A DNA stretch of 64,000 bases, from contig NC_072895.1 of the NCBI RefSeq assembly GCF_027943255.1, forward strand, positions 74,960,001 through 75,024,000, written 5' to 3'. Position 1 is the stretch's first letter; each line of letters starts with the position of its first letter. The notes beneath the pieces are model-generated. The model ran no database searches, was not told the DNA's origin, and worked only from the letters and a program-made list of their open reading frames with translations. Made by a program: the position numbers and the translations under genes. Source of the DNA: Anastrepha obliqua. Its lineage: Eukaryota > Arthropoda > Insecta > Diptera > Tephritidae. This document shows, one piece after another, positions 9,282-20,857 of this stretch.

Positions 9282-11453
9282 ACGGGCTGTGAGTTTCTAT
9301 CAACAGCTAAACCAACCTACTGGCCGACAGATGTCAACAAAACCCCAGACTTGATCGACTTTTTCTTAGTAAAAAAAATATCACACAACTATGTTCAAAT
9401 CAGTGAGGGAATTGATCTTAACTCAGATCATTCCCCAATATATCTAACAATCAGCGAAGCAATTGTCGAAAAAGACCAACCACCAACTCTATACAATAAA
9501 CACACAAATTGGAAATTCTTTAAAAAAGTCATCCAAGGCAATACATACAATGATTCCTCGATCACAACAGAGGAACAACTAGAAGTAGAAGTTTTCAAGT
9601 TTACACAAGATATCCAACAAGCAGCGTGGAGTAGCACACCTCTTTTAAAAAAGAAAGTAATCGGATCCAACTATCCCAAAGAAATAAAGCAACTCATAGC
9701 AAGGAAAAGACAACTCCGGCGAAAATGGCAACACACACGATTCCCTGGAGATAAGGCCACTCTTAACAAAGCTTCTCAGGAACTAAGACGAGAAATAAAT
9801 AATTTAAAAAACGAGTCAATGAGTCGATATTTGTCTGAGTTGACAGCTGATAAAAGAAATGACTACTCTCTTTGGAAATGCACAAAATATTTAAAAAGAC
9901 CAAACTGTCACGTTCCGCCAGTAAAAAATGCAAATGACACCTGGATGAGAAGTGATAAAGATAAAGCTATAACATTTGCAAACCATCTATCCAACACCTT
10001 TCAACCGAACGAGAGCCAATCCGATGACTTATATCCCTCCTTAAATCAAGAAACAACTCCAATCCCACATATAACTGTGAGCGAACTGAAAAGAGAAATC
10101 AAGCAACTAAAAGACAAAAAGGCACCTGGATTTGATTTAATCACAGCGGAAGTATTAAAGCAACTACCCAACAAAAGTCTAGTAAAATTAGCTAATCTAT
10201 TCAATTCGTCGATCCGACTCCAGTATGTTCCAAGCCTGTGGAAAGTTGCAGAGATGATTATGATTGCCAAACCAGGAAAGGATCCACATATTGTTTCTTC
10301 ATACCGCCCAATCTCCTTGTTGCCACAAATTTCTAAACTACTAGAAAAGCTTATTCTAAATCGCTTAAAACCAATAATTGAATTTCGCAACTTGATACCT
10401 TCACACCAGTTTGGATTCCGCTGTAAACACTCCACCATAGATCAGGTGCACAGAATTACAGCTGAAATAGAAAAATCGTTCGAAGAGAAAAACATATGCT
10501 CAGCAGTCTTCCTGGACGTCGCGCAAGCATTTGACAAGGTTTGGCATGAAGGCCTTATCAACAAATTAAACTCATGCTTGCCACTTCAATATAGTGCATT
10601 TATGAAATCGTATATAACTGAACGGTATTTTCGCGTAAAACAAGGGAATGAGTATTCCAAATTGCAGAAAATAAACGCTGGCGTGCCGCAAGGAAGTATC
10701 CTTGGACCCCTTCTTTACCTTATATATACGAAAGATATACCAATACCTCCAAGCACTATGATCGCCACCTTTGCTGACGACACAGCAATCCTCGCAACAG
10801 GAAAAACCGCCGAAGTAGCTGCAACTAAACTTCAAACTGCTATAAACGCAGTAGAAAAATGGACGAAAATTTGGCGAATAAAATTAAATAGTAACAAATC
10901 AATTCATGTGACCTTTACCAATAAAAAAGTAAACCATCACCCAATAATGCTACTAGGCGCTCCAATTCCATACGCAAATACTGCCAAATATCTTGGTATA
11001 ACCCTCGATGCTAAGCTACGTTGGAAGGAGCATATAAAAATAATACGAAGCGAACTTAATTTGAAAATATTAAAAATGAACTGGCTCATTGGACGGAATT
11101 CAAAACTCTCCATATATAACAAAATAATGATATACAATCAAATTATCAAACCCGTGTGGTCTTATGGCGCTCAAATTTGGGGCTGTGCCAGTCAAAGTAA
11201 TATTAACATAATTCAACGATTTCAAAATAAAATTATCAAAAATATTGTCAACGCACCTTGGTACGTTCGCACTGCAGATATTCATCGTGACCTCTGCATT
11301 CCTACGGTCGCTGAAGTTATTAAAATACAAGCAGAAGCCCACTCTGTGAGGCTCCAGAGGCACATTAACGAGGAAGCCAGCAAACTTCTCAACACCGCAG
11401 GCCTAACCCGACGACTCCAGCGAAAAAAACCATATGATCTTATCGATAGTTAA
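9282..11453 (+). CDS. Jockey LINE ORF2: endonuclease tail plus intact reverse transcriptase (5'-truncated)
   Basis: An open frame of over 720 codons. The apparent ATG at 9249 lies in mariner sequence and is not the element's own start, so I begin at the insertion border. The first ~60 residues are the endonuclease end (LNSDHSPIYLTI, the SDH motif). A ~200-residue linker follows, then the RT: KAPGFDLITAEVL, YRPISLLPQISKLLEKL, HQFGFRCKHSTIDQV, FLDVAQAFDKVWHEGL (near 10508), GVPQGSILGPLLY (near 10680) and the catalytic ATFADDTAIL at about 10767-10796, then thumb motif YLGITLDAKLRWKEHI. The C-terminal part resembles other Jockeys (SYGAQIWGCAS, IHRDLCIPTV). In an intact element this protein nicks DNA and reverse-transcribes its own RNA. 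Here the nicking domain is lost, but the RT looks complete. Confidence 0.93.
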   Translation, partial: TGCEFLSTAKPTYWPTDVNKTPDLIDFFLVKKISHNYVQISEGIDLNSDHSPIYLTISEAIVEKDQPPTLYNKHTNWKFFKKVIQGNTYNDSSITTEEQLEVEVFKFTQDIQQAAWSSTPLLKKKVIGSNYPKEIKQLIARKRQLRRKWQHTRFPGDKATLNKASQELRREINNLKNESMSRYLSELTADKRNDYSLWKCTKYLKRPNCHVPPVKNANDTWMRSDKDKAITFANHLSNTFQPNESQSDDLYPSLNQETTPIPHITVSELKREIKQLKDKKAPGFDLITAEVLKQLPNKSLVKLANLFNSSIRLQYVPSLWKVAEMIMIAKPGKDPHIVSSYRPISLLPQISKLLEKLILNRLKPIIEFRNLIPSHQFGFRCKHSTIDQVHRITAEIEKSFEEKNICSAVFLDVAQAFDKVWHEGLINKLNSCLPLQYSAFMKSYITERYFRVKQGNEYSKLQKINAGVPQGSILGPLLYLIYTKDIPIPPSTMIATFADDTAILATGKTAEVAATKLQTAINAVEKWTKIWRIKLNSNKSIHVTFTNKKVNHHPIMLLGAPIPYANTAKYLGITLDAKLRWKEHIKIIRSELNLKILKMNWLIGRNSKLSIYNKIMIYNQIIKPVWSYGAQIWGCASQSNINIIQRFQNKIIKNIVNAPWYVRTADIHRDLCIPTVAEVIKIQAEAHSVRLQRHINEEASKLLNTAGLTRRLQRKKPYDLIDS

Positions 11454-11588
11454 TATAAAGAAGAGATTTTAGAATTCTCTTCATAAAAACCCCACATAAT
11501 TGTTAAAATCGTACTGCTTGTTAGTTTCCCTTAAACTAGTTGTAGTGTCAACAAACATTGTATACCTATATATAGTTAAATGTTTGTA

Positions 11589-11589
11589 A

Positions 11590-11618
<29 letters not shown>
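11589..11618. repeat. Poly(A) tail of the Jockey LINE
   Basis: About 30 uninterrupted A's immediately before the downstream copy of the 13-bp target-site duplication. Confidence 0.95.
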
Positions 11619-11622
<4 letters not shown>

Positions 11623-11810
11623 GCTCCATGTTTGCGACGCTATAACTCACGAACGACTAAAAGCAAACAACAATTAATCAAACACGTGTTAGCACGTGAA
11701 AAGAGCTTTCCAAAAAGCTCTAGCGTGAACCGATGCGACGAATACAACTAAAACTACGCGCATGCAAAGACAAGCTTGCGGAAATACCGCAAGACTTTTT
11801 TGACAACCTT

Positions 11811-11902
11811 TATATATATAATTGGCGCGTACAACCTTTTTGGCGAGCTCCTCCTCCTATTTGTGGTGTGCGTCTTGATGTTGTTCCACAAATGGAAATA
11901 AA
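11811..11902 (-). mobile_element. SINE 3'-end fragment
   Basis: In reverse complement this matches the last ~80 bases of the SINE: CCATTTGTGGAACAACATC, GGAGGAGGAGCTCGCC, then GTACGCGCCAATTA and a TA tail. The SINE body stops after the CCATTTGTGG segment. The mariner terminus abuts its TATATA tail. Confidence 0.8.
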
Positions 11903-12297
11903 AACGATATCAACAAGATATTTTAACGAAATAAACCAGCACAAAAACCAGGAAGTCAGTACACTCTCACAACTTGAAAAAAAAAAACTTTACGACGTCT
12001 GAAGAGAAATCGACCAATTGGCCTATTAAATTAAATATGAATTCTCGTATGCTAAAAAACCTGTTATGTGTAAAATATAATTGCTGTCCTAAAATGTAAT
12101 CGCTGTATTCGTCTTGACACTGACCATGATGAAGTATATTTAAAAATCTTCCTAACTAATTGTTAAAAAATTTACTTGTTGTCAGTATGACAGGTGTATG
12201 ATTAATGTCATTTCAAAAGAAATAAGTACCGACAATGTCGTCAACGTGTAAACAACAACGTGTAAACAGTCAATTTTAATGATGATTCGTATAATTT
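11903..12297. other. Unassigned AT-rich spacer
   Basis: No feature recognised. Confidence 0.4.
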
Positions 12298-12597
12298 GCG
12301 GCCGTCGTAGCCGAATGGGTTGGTGCGTGACTACCATTCGGAATTAACATAGAGAACGTACGTTCGAATCTCGGTGAAACACCAAAATTAATTAAAACAT
12401 TTTTCTCATAGCGGTCGCCCCTCGGCAGGCAATGGTAAACCTCCGAGTGTATGAGATATCTGCCATGAAAAAGCTCCTCATAAAAATATCTGCCGTTCGG
12501 AGTCGGCTTGAAACTGTAAGTCCCTTCATTTGTGGAACAACATGAAGACGCACGCCGCAAATAAGAGGAGGAGCTCGGTCAAACACCCAAAAAAGGG
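12298..12597 (+). mobile_element. tRNA-derived SINE, copy 2, complete head
   Basis: It begins GCGGCCGTCGTAGCCGAATG and carries an A box at 12308-12319 (TAGCCGAATGGG) and B box GTTCGAATC at 12362-12370, the internal RNA polymerase III promoter of tRNA-derived SINEs. The unique body follows (TCGGCAGGCAATGG, CTGCCATGAAAAAGCTCCTC, GTTCGGAGTCGGCTTG). The 3' end is degraded after AAAAAAGGGC, without the GCGCCAATTA terminus or AT tail. The downstream neighbour is a DD41D mariner scrap. Minus-strand ORFs across it are repeat artefacts. Confidence 0.88.
12308..12370 (+). promoter_or_regulatory. Pol III A and B boxes of SINE copy 2
   Basis: TAGCCGAATGGG at 12308 fits the A-box pattern and GTTCGAATC at 12362 fits the B-box pattern (GWTCRANNC). 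Their spacing of about 54 bases suits a tRNA with a long variable arm. Activity is inferred. Confidence 0.65.
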
Positions 12598-12619
12598 CTT
12601 GAGGATTGTCTTGGCTCCA

Positions 12620-12790
12620 TACATATATCACAATTTACGCTTATTGACGTACCTATTTAACCAGGAATGAGTTTTATCACTTAACACAATACTTCGGTCA
12701 AAATGTTAATCTTCGGCCAGTTTGAAATTAGCTCAAATCAATCCAAAATGGGACAAAAACGGCACAGAAGCCAAGATCCTTACGCAAAAA
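12620..12790 (-). pseudogene. DD41D-type mariner transposase scrap
   Basis: Minus-strand translation gives LSDKTHSWLNRYVNKRK, matching LFSDEAHFWLNGYVNKQN of the intact-looking element at 34635, preceded by LAED-HFDRS and, in another frame, KDLGF. It covers the first catalytic aspartate region only and is truncated on both sides. Confidence 0.6.
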
Positions 12791-13960
12791 ATTTCAGGTA
12801 GTCGAGGGACAAGGACCAACAACTTGAGAATGAAGCCGAATCGACATTTCGGAGGCTTCTTCAACACTTCGCGCTGCAGCAGCATTATTCTCTACGTACG
12901 TACATTTCTTTATCATGTTGATGGTTTTGAATCGAGTAGACTAAAATTAGTGCGAAAACGATCAATAACTGTACTATTCGCTTGCTTACTAGGCCGACAA
13001 TGTTGAGCGTGAATTGGACGAAGTACTCTATGAACTTCGCGAACAGATTTTTTTTAAGTTAATTTTCACAATTTGGAAGCGTTGTTCTGGTGTTACACGA
13101 TTTGTAATGACTTGCCAAAACTTACTGAACAGAAATGCCAACACAGTTGCCATTCTCAGCTGTGCAACCACAGTTATTGATATCGATAGTTCTTATGCAG
13201 CTAAAGAAACACCCGATATATGTGCTTATAGTGGGGTTGTGTCATGTGTATGTGTGTACATGCAAATATTTTCGTTCCCTTTATCAAATTGCATTACACT
13301 TGAGTGAAAGTTGCAGAGGTTGATTTCCATTGCAAAAGGTTAAGAGTTGTTATCGAGTGGCAGCAAATAAATTGTGTTTATCAAGCGCAACTTTCTAAGC
13401 AAGCGAATAGGTTCGAATATAAGTAGATTTATATTAACTTGCTTCGCTTTAAAAATTCACTAACTCGCCTGCTAATTTAACATATTTGCTTTATCTTATT
13501 TGTGTTTCTTCATCGGAACGGAAAAAAGTTGCAGAAAAGTTGAAATAATACTTTGTAAAAGCAAAACTCCTTTTTTACAATCACTTCCAGTTTGCTCTAT
13601 TCTTCCTATGATTTGGGGCCTCAGACTTCTAGTAAAGAGGAAGAACATCTTCTAAATAGAAATAGCTGAAAAGAGTGTTATTGGTGTTGCAAATACGCTT
13701 CGATTGTTTTATTTTGATTTTTCACAAAAAAGCGAAAACTATGAATACTTTGAATATTTTTTTTTATTGAGGGCTAGCTTAAATTTTCGGACTTAAATTT
13801 TCACACAAATGACACGAAATATTTTATGAATAATGAAGGGGGGTCAATTTAGAGGTATCGGGTTTTAAATTTAAATAAAACAACGAAAAGTCAAACTAAT
13901 TGACAATCTTATTATTATCTTTTTGTAGAACCATTCATGGCATTTATTTTTTAAATATTA
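12791..13960. other. Unassigned AT-rich interval
   Basis: Includes a 97-codon plus-strand ORF at 13014-13307 and an overlapping 62-codon one. Neither has a recognisable domain or supporting signal. Confidence 0.35.
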
Positions 13961-13964
13961 GCCG

Positions 13965-14552
13965 CAACTGCACTGTGACTCAGCCATCTGTAAACACAAA
14001 TTTTGAATGACAAAAAACAGTCCAACGGGCTTAAATCACAGCTCCGAGGAGGCCAATTGATATCGGAATTCAAAAACGGTAGCCAAAAGTTCGAGTGTAA
14101 CTTCAGCAGTGTGACAAGTTGCACCGTCTTGTTGAAACCAAATATCGTCCATGTCATCCTCTTCAATTTTTGGAAACAACTCGTTGAGCATGTCACGGTA
14201 ACGCTCACCATTTACTGTAACCGCGGCTCCTCGCTCATTTTGGAAAAACCAAACAGTGACTCGTTGTGGATGCATTTGCTTCTCTACAGTAACGTGTGGA
14301 TTTTCTGAGCCCCAAATCCGACAATTTTGCTTATTGACGTAGCCACCGATGTGAAAATCAGAAAAGAAGAAGAAGACTCACTACTTTGGAAATAGGTTTT
14401 CAATATTTCCCAATTTTGTTCAAGCGTATAGCGTCCCATTTCGTAAATGTCAAACCTTTAAGTAAATTATGAACACATTTGACATTTCGTTTGTGTTACC
14501 ATTCTCAAAAAAATAGGTGATTCAAAAAGCAAACGCTATATAGCCCACCCTG
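13965..14552 (-). mobile_element. DD41D (rosa-type) mariner, internally deleted, copy 1
   Basis: The right terminus reads, in reverse complement, CAGGGTGGGCTATATAGCGT and is bordered by TA. The other end is lost near 13965. Minus-strand coding pieces: an N-terminal stub (MGRYTLEQNWEI and following), then a deletion junction GAGTCTTCTTCTTCTT (14361-14380), then GGYVNKQNCRIWGSENPH, HPQRVTVW, VNGERYRDMLNE, IWFQQDGATCHTAEVTLELL and NWPPRSCDLSPLDCF. Spacing of the second and third aspartates in its relatives is 41 residues, hence DD41D. A further deletion follows VTVW and frameshifts are present. Confidence 0.82.
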
Positions 14553-14554
14553 TA

Positions 14555-14843
14555 CATAGATTAGCGTTGGTTTCGGAATTTTCACTGTTTCACGCGTGTC
14601 AAAAAACCCTATTGGAAGAAGTACCTCCAATCCAATCACCCTTTATAACCCTTTCTTGAATATTTTCTTGAAATTTTTCTTTATTCCCCCACTTGTTTTA
14701 AGACAATTGCCGCGAAGTGGTTAATTGAGTCATGGAAACAGAAAAAATTCACACATGGCAACGTCAGGTAAATATTGAGCTTATTATATATAATATATAT
14801 GTATAAACGTATTACGTTATATTATTACGCAGATATATATTAT
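14555..14843. other. AT-rich spacer
   Basis: TA-rich run near 14785-14845; nothing else recognised. Confidence 0.4.
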
Positions 14844-14844
14844 A

Positions 14845-14905
14845 TATACACAATTGGGGCTTACACCCTTTATGGGTGTTTGGCGGAGCTTCTCCTCCTA
14901 TATGT
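14845..14905 (-). mobile_element. Short SINE 3'-end scrap
   Basis: In reverse complement, TAGGAGGAGAAGCTCCGCCA, AACACCC, AAAGGGTG and CCCCAATTG followed by a TA-rich tail match the SINE 3' end with substitutions. Confidence 0.6.
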
Positions 14906-17008
14906 TTCGATATCGCATTAATAGTTTCATATTTTACCACTATTATAAAGCTTTCAATAAGACATTCGCCCGAAAATATGTGTGTCTTTAGCTTCAGAGG
15001 AACCAAAATAAAATCAAATCATACTTCAAATTCAAACTTCAAAATTCCAAAAAAACAAAAACAGAAACAACGGTACGTAAAATTATTATAAAGCCATTTT
15101 AACAAATTTTTTGAATATTTTTGGTTTATACTGACCGTAGAATAGTAATAGACAAACATACATATATAACATAGTATGTTCTGATAACCTGGTAACTGGG
15201 AAGGCTATAGGCTTTGTGGTGATGGGATCAGAATTAATTTGTGTATGCCTGATTTTCCTTCCGATCTCTATGAGAAAACTCTATATTATGCTATGTAACA
15301 ACTTCAGTACAGATCCAAACCTAATACCCAATTGCGGTTATAATCCACATTTTATTATTTCTGTTTTTTTTTCTGTTTGGCAGTGTAGTGGAATTTTTCT
15401 AATTCCTGCATAACCAAGGCAAATAGGAAAATTTTTTATCATCAACTTTTAAATTAATTACATATGTATGGGGATGAGTGGTATGGCATATTAGGCGTTA
15501 CTCTCTTTTCTCCATTCCATATATAATATTTCTTTCCTTTGACTCACTTCTCAAACGCGAACACCGGCCCTACATTAACTTTACAATTGTAAAGAATGTA
15601 AATCAATTAAAATGACGAAGCCTCTTGCTTAATTTTCCTGACCAAGTGATAGAAACTGAAATTTAGGTCATTCTTGCTCAGACCCAAAAGGCACGTGAAA
15701 AGCCAACTCGTAATTGAGGGAAAGCTGGAAGTGAGTTAAGAGGGGAAACATTTTGTATAGAGACAACCGAAGAGCGTCGGCCTGACACTTTTCTTAACAT
15801 TTCCGCTATCGCAATAAGATTAATAAAAGCATGGACTCCTTGGACTACGAAAAGGAAATGCAAGCAAGAATTTGAGGGGAATAAGAGGTCACAATAGAGG
15901 CACTAAAGTGAAATGGAATGAAGCAAGTGACATTTGTAAGTGACAAAAAAAAAATTTAAAAAAAATCCATTTTGAAACGCAACAAATGTTAATTATTTCA
16001 AAGTTACAAACATACTAGGAAAGTGAATAAGTAGCAATATTGTTGTAGAGATGGGGTTACATAAGTCGCAAAGGGCAAGCGGTAAGTTGCAGCTGTAACA
16101 AAGTTGCAAAGATTTAATAAAACTCAAAATGAAATAATAAAAGCCCAATGGAGACGTCCGAGCAGCAGTGAGACAGAGGAGACCAAGTCAAATTAGTGGA
16201 TCTGCGATACGACACGGACGCGGGTACTGGTGAACTGGTTAAGACAAGCGGAAGTAGGCTGCGTGGAGTGTTGGCAAAGGTGGCGAGGGTGGTGAATGGT
16301 GAACAGCGGACAGTTTGGACATCCATTATATGTACTAAAGCACCAAAGGCGCAAACTAAAGCCGTCCGCGTGTATTCTACATAATTTAGTGCTACATGAA
16401 CTGACAATAAAGTTTAGCGCTGAGTGCGCACAATAAAGTTCTGTTGTGAATGCGAGCAACAAAGTTAACAGTAAAGTAACAGTAATACGTATGTACTTAT
16501 ATATCCTTAGCGACGAATAGTGGCAAGAATTTGCAAAACATCATTTTTCACCAATTTAAAGGTAGATGGTTCGAGGCACGCTCTGGAAACTGAAAAAAGT
16601 TATTTTTACTTTGCTTTATTAATCACCAAGGAATTTCAAATATCTGTATGTTATTTTTCCATACAAGCTTCTAATGAAGTTGAGCAGTATTACAAACTGC
16701 AGTTCATATTATTATACATATTTCATATTTCTTAATAAAAATAACAACTATTGTAAATGTTAATACGATGCAAGCAAACATAGAAGAATCTAGTTCCTTA
16801 TAGCTACATAATAACAAATCAGCAGATATAAGTAGAATTTGGGAAGCACACATTTTTCATTTTTCCTTTTGACTTTTTACTTCTATATACATCTGGAGCC
16901 TTTAAATACTTGAATTTGATTTCAAATCCTGCCGATATTGATTTATATTCTGCTTTATTTTATTTTAAATTGTTGTTCAACGGAAATTTTAAAATAAGAG
17001 GCCTGCGC
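14906..17008. other. Unassigned AT-rich interval
   Basis: No exon, RNA gene or transposon recognised in ~2.1 kb. Opposing ORFs at 16114-16462 (up to 97 codons) have no domain. Confidence 0.4.
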
Positions 17009-18314
17009 ATGTGGGCAAAAAGTAAGGTGAATTTATTTATCGCACTTCGCAGGATTAAAATTTCGTTCTAGTTATTTTTTTCATGAGTTGGCAGCACTGT
17101 TAATAACATCTGGGACAACTTTTATGTGAATGTCATTATCAGTAATATATTTACGCTTGTGTTTACCAAACGACCAGGAGTGCATTTTTCGATTTTTACA
17201 ATGTCTGATTTGATTGAGCAGAGAAGTGCCATCAAATTTTGTTTGTGGAATGAAATTTCAGCTCCGGAAACGTTTAGCATGTTGCAGAAGGCATTTGATA
17301 ATTCGACCATGTCGCAGAAAAATGTTTATAAGTGGTACAAAGACTTCAAAGAGGGTCGAGAACGTGTTGATGACTTGGAGCGCTCCGGACGACCATCGAC
17401 GTCAACAGATGACCAACACGTCAATAAAGTGAAGGAGTTAATGTTCAAAAATCGTCGGTTGACTGTTAAAGACCTTACTGATATGATCGGAATATCAGAA
17501 GGATCTGTGCAAACCATTTTGAAAGACCATCTGGGCCTACGAAAAGTCAAATCTCGTTTGGTACCGAAAACTCTCAATTTCTTGAAAATAAATCGTCGCG
17601 TTGATGTGTGTGAAACAATGCTTTCAGACTATCAGGACAAGCTCAAATGCATCATTACGGGAGATGAGACTTGGATTTATGCTTACGACCCTGAAACAAT
17701 CGACCAATCAAGCGAATATCGTGCTAAAGGCGAGGCCAGACTGAAAAGAGTACGTCACAGTCGTTCAAAAATAAAGGTCATGTTGACAGTTTTTTTCGAT
17801 TTTGGTGGTGTGGTGCACTATGAATTCCTTCCACCTGGCCAAACTGTTAATAAGGAGTATTATTTGAGCGTTATGCGTCATTTAGTGAAGCAATTCGTCT
17901 AAAAAGACCAGAATTATGGGCCAACAACTCTTGGTTTTTGCATCGCGATAATGCACCGTCTCATGCTGCACTCGTTCTTCGTGACCATTTCGCCAAAAAT
18001 TCCACGCTTATCGTTCCGCAACCACCGTATTCGCCTGATTTGGCTCCGTGTGACTTCTGGCTATTCCTAAAACTCAAGAAACCACACCGGGGAACGCGTT
18101 TCGAGTCGATTGAGGACATAAAAGCTGAATCGAAAAAGGTGCTGATGGCTATACCGGAAATGGACCCTTTGGCATGTTTCGGGGATTGGAAAAATCGTTG
18201 GCATAAGTGTATTTCATCGAGAGGGGATTATTTTGAAGGGCACGAAATTGATTTACAAGAATAAATAAAGATTTTTCATTTTACAACCAAATTTACTATA
18301 CTTTTTGCCCACAG
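17009..18314 (+). mobile_element. D34D mariner transposon, full length
   Basis: TGTGGGCAAAAAGTAAGGTG at the left and the reverse complement of the right end (TGTGGGCAAAAAGTATAGTA) form the inverted repeat. The ~1.3-kb length is normal for mariner. The bordering TA is eroded, so the outermost bases are uncertain by a few positions. Confidence 0.88.
17201..18264 (+). pseudogene. Mariner transposase (D34D) with a single frameshift
   Basis: I start at ATG 17201 (MSDLIEQRSAIKFCLWNEIS), which matches the usual mariner N-terminus, rather than the upstream in-frame ATG at 17126 in the 5' leader. Domains: HTH 1 (residues ~15-45), GRPSTSTD linker, HTH 2 (LTDMIGISEGSVQTILKDHL), then the catalytic domain with ITGDETWIY (first Asp at ~17663), HRDNAPSH (~17947) and APCDFWLF (~18052). 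The last two Asp are 34 residues apart. Near 17880, within the segment before KRPELWANNSW, the frame shifts once; otherwise both halves are open to a normal C-terminus (KWISSRGDYFEGHEIDL-like). Only one indel separates it from an intact frame, so it is among the youngest D34D copies here. Confidence 0.92.
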
Positions 18315-18316
18315 AG

Positions 18317-20853
18317 TATCATCGTTATCATCATCATAATTGTGACTTTCACGGTACGAGCATCCATGTTGCTATGTTTAGCAGTGGACTCCAACAATTC
18401 AAAAAGCCGATCCATAATAGTTTGGCCCCTCCTTTCAGTCGTTTTTATGACATTTACACTCTTGATATAGCCGATCCATTTTAGTCGGTTAATTTTTATG
18501 CAGGTAATAACGTCAAAGAGTTAGTACAGGTTGATGAGCTCGTGGTTGTACTGCTTTATCCATTGATCATTTTCAAATTATCCTTGAGATGATTTCTAAT
18601 TGAGGTCGAAATATTGAAAACCAAATGAAAATAAGAAGATTAATTACTTGTAGGCGATTAACATTTTATTAATTAGAAAAACATAAATTTTTTGCTATCC
18701 ATTCCTTGCAAATGATTCCCTTTCATACTTCAAGTACGAAATAATAAGTGAGCGGTGTAATGAGCTTGAAAAAAGATTTTAGAAACCCATTCTTGTTCTG
18801 TGCATATTTTTTTGGCCACAAAATAAGTGTAAAAATAAAAACAAGTTTCTGTATGGCGATTTTCTCAAGAGGGCATAGAAAAACATTATGGAAGAAAATT
18901 TTAAATAGGTTAAATCTATCATGTAAAAAAAAGAATAAAATAAGAGAACGCTAAGATAACAAATGTTCTTTTAACACAATATGTACTTAGATGAAAAACG
19001 AGGCCTAAAACTGATCTATAAATTTGCTATGCCTAATTGTATTGAACTGAACATTTTATAAATATAAAAAACTCATCGCTTCATCTTTTAGAAAATATTC
19101 GATTTCGATTTAGGTTTACTGTCAAAGTATATTAGTTTTAGTTATTACGATGTGGTTCTGGGCATGATGGAAAGAATACTGAGATGGCGCCTATCGTGGC
19201 CCCGTTACTTTGCTCTCAGCGAATTGGACAACGACTTACGTGGTTTTAGCTCCAGTATGGCCAGATTACCATTTTCGTAACTTGATTTAGCATTTGTTTT
19301 GTTATTTAGTCTCGGAGTTTTAGTTCTTTCTTCATGACATTTTTCTAGCCTGTTCTAATTAAAATGTAATGTTTATAGTTTTGTAAAATATACATTTTTT
19401 TCTTAATTAGTTCAATAATTCACTCAGTTTTAATTTGTTTTACTTTTTTAACATCTGGTGGCATTGCCCGCGATTGCAGGTGTTGTTGGTGTTCTTCTGC
19501 TTTCGGCGGTCAAATCTCTCCCTCGCTAATGCAGTGTTGCCTAACTTTGGATATAAAAACGCACTAAAATGCCCAAATAAAACACCAAATTTTTATTGAA
19601 TTACTTAAAGAACTTTTTTATGTGTGACAAATTGTCGTTAAAATATGCGTTTTTTTCTAATAAATGTGTTATGCTTATGTACAATTTAATTTATGAGTTT
19701 TTTTGTTAAGCGAGACTCTTTTGTTAAGGGAAAGACTTTTTTGCTATATTTGAAGTTATGTAACTAGATAAGGTACTCTTTTTGTAAAAATGTCAGTATG
19801 GTTTCTTTAGTATTTTCTGTTATTTTGTTGTTTATTTTTACAATGAATACAACTCTTAATGCCATATGTCTCACTAAGGATTGATGACCGGAAGAAACGA
19901 TTACATCTCTATGGTTTTAATTCGCATTCAATAAATTCAAAGGCTTTTTAAAATGTGTAAAAAGGCTTTCAATCTTAAGAAGAGTTGAGAGAAGAAGATT
20001 TAATATTCTTGCATAACCTTAAATGGAGCCAAAAATTAAATTTGCACTTTCAGATTATCAAATTTTATAAGAGTAAAAAAATTTTCATTAGCACTAAAAT
20101 CTTCCCAGAGTGACCTTTTTTAACCTTTTTTTGTTTAATAATACAGTTTTTTTTTTAACTTAAAGTTTCGGTAGCTTTAAATTAGAAAAAACAACAAACA
20201 CGAAATTTCAAAGTTTTCGCATTTTCGGTATAAAAAAGCACTAAATTTGTTGCGAAGAGCAAATGGTTGGCAATACTGCACAACTTGGAAAAACGTGACG
20301 TCACGTACTTTCTGATGGGCGCAATCTTCTTTCTATCATTCTTGGGTTCTGGGATTCGAAAAAGAGTTTCACGCAAAGTGATGTGATTGGATTTTGTGTA
20401 AAATTTTTTGCTAAAACTTTCGGCAGAATGCACGGAACGCCGTTTTCAATCGATGAATACCTCGAAACTGGGGCCCAGAAAATATCGAAATTGTACGTGG
20501 TTTCATTAAAATAATAACAAATCGTGAGTGAAAAATTTTAAAATGAAATTGGAATTTCCTCAAATAACTGTGCGCGGTAGCTTGACCCAGTCGTGTATTT
20601 ACAAGCTCAAATCAAGATTTGTGGAACTCAAAATGGCAGACAATCAAGAAATCAGACCGGACAGCATGAGTTTGGAGTGAATTTCTGAGAACAAGACAAT
20701 TTCATTGATGATTATAGGACGGCTTGATGAACCATTCAAGTTACGGTTTCCATCGTAAAAAACATTGTCAAAACAACAGTAAAATTTATTTTCTATAATT
20801 TGAAAACATTTTCATTTTCATCCGGTTGTTGATATTTAGTAATTGACATTTGC
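18317..20853. other. Unassigned AT-rich interval
   Basis: About 2.5 kb without a recognisable gene or transposon. Short ORFs (for example 20182-20433 minus) carry no domain. Confidence 0.4.
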
Positions 20854-20857
20854 TTAA

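Larger units (their letters stand above)
9281..11618 (+). mobile_element. 5'-truncated Jockey-clade LINE with poly(A) and TSDs
   Basis: TTTTGCTCCATGT occurs at 9268-9280 and again at 11619-11631, a perfect 13-bp duplication of mariner sequence. The insert between them begins inside the endonuclease domain and ends in about 30 A's (11589-11618). This is target-primed reverse transcription with 5' truncation. Absence of ORF1 and most of the endonuclease makes it dead on arrival, but the remaining coding part has no stop or frameshift, implying a fairly recent insertion. Confidence 0.95.
8189..11810 (-). mobile_element. D34D mariner split by a nested Jockey LINE
   Basis: The left terminus AAGGTTGTCAAAAAATTCTT (8189) and the right terminus, reading in reverse complement AAGGTTGTCAAAAAAGTCTT, form the inverted repeat, each bordered by TA (8187-8188, 11811-11812). 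With the 2.3-kb Jockey insertion removed, the mariner is about 1.27 kb, full family length. Its right TA lies inside the TATATA tail of a SINE fragment, so that tail was probably the landing site. Confidence 0.92.

Noticed and set aside
12298..12370. tRNA gene at the SINE head
   Set aside because: A and B boxes are present, but the same head recurs in several SINE copies with a unique body and tail, and no proper acceptor stem closes, so it is a SINE promoter and not a tRNA gene.
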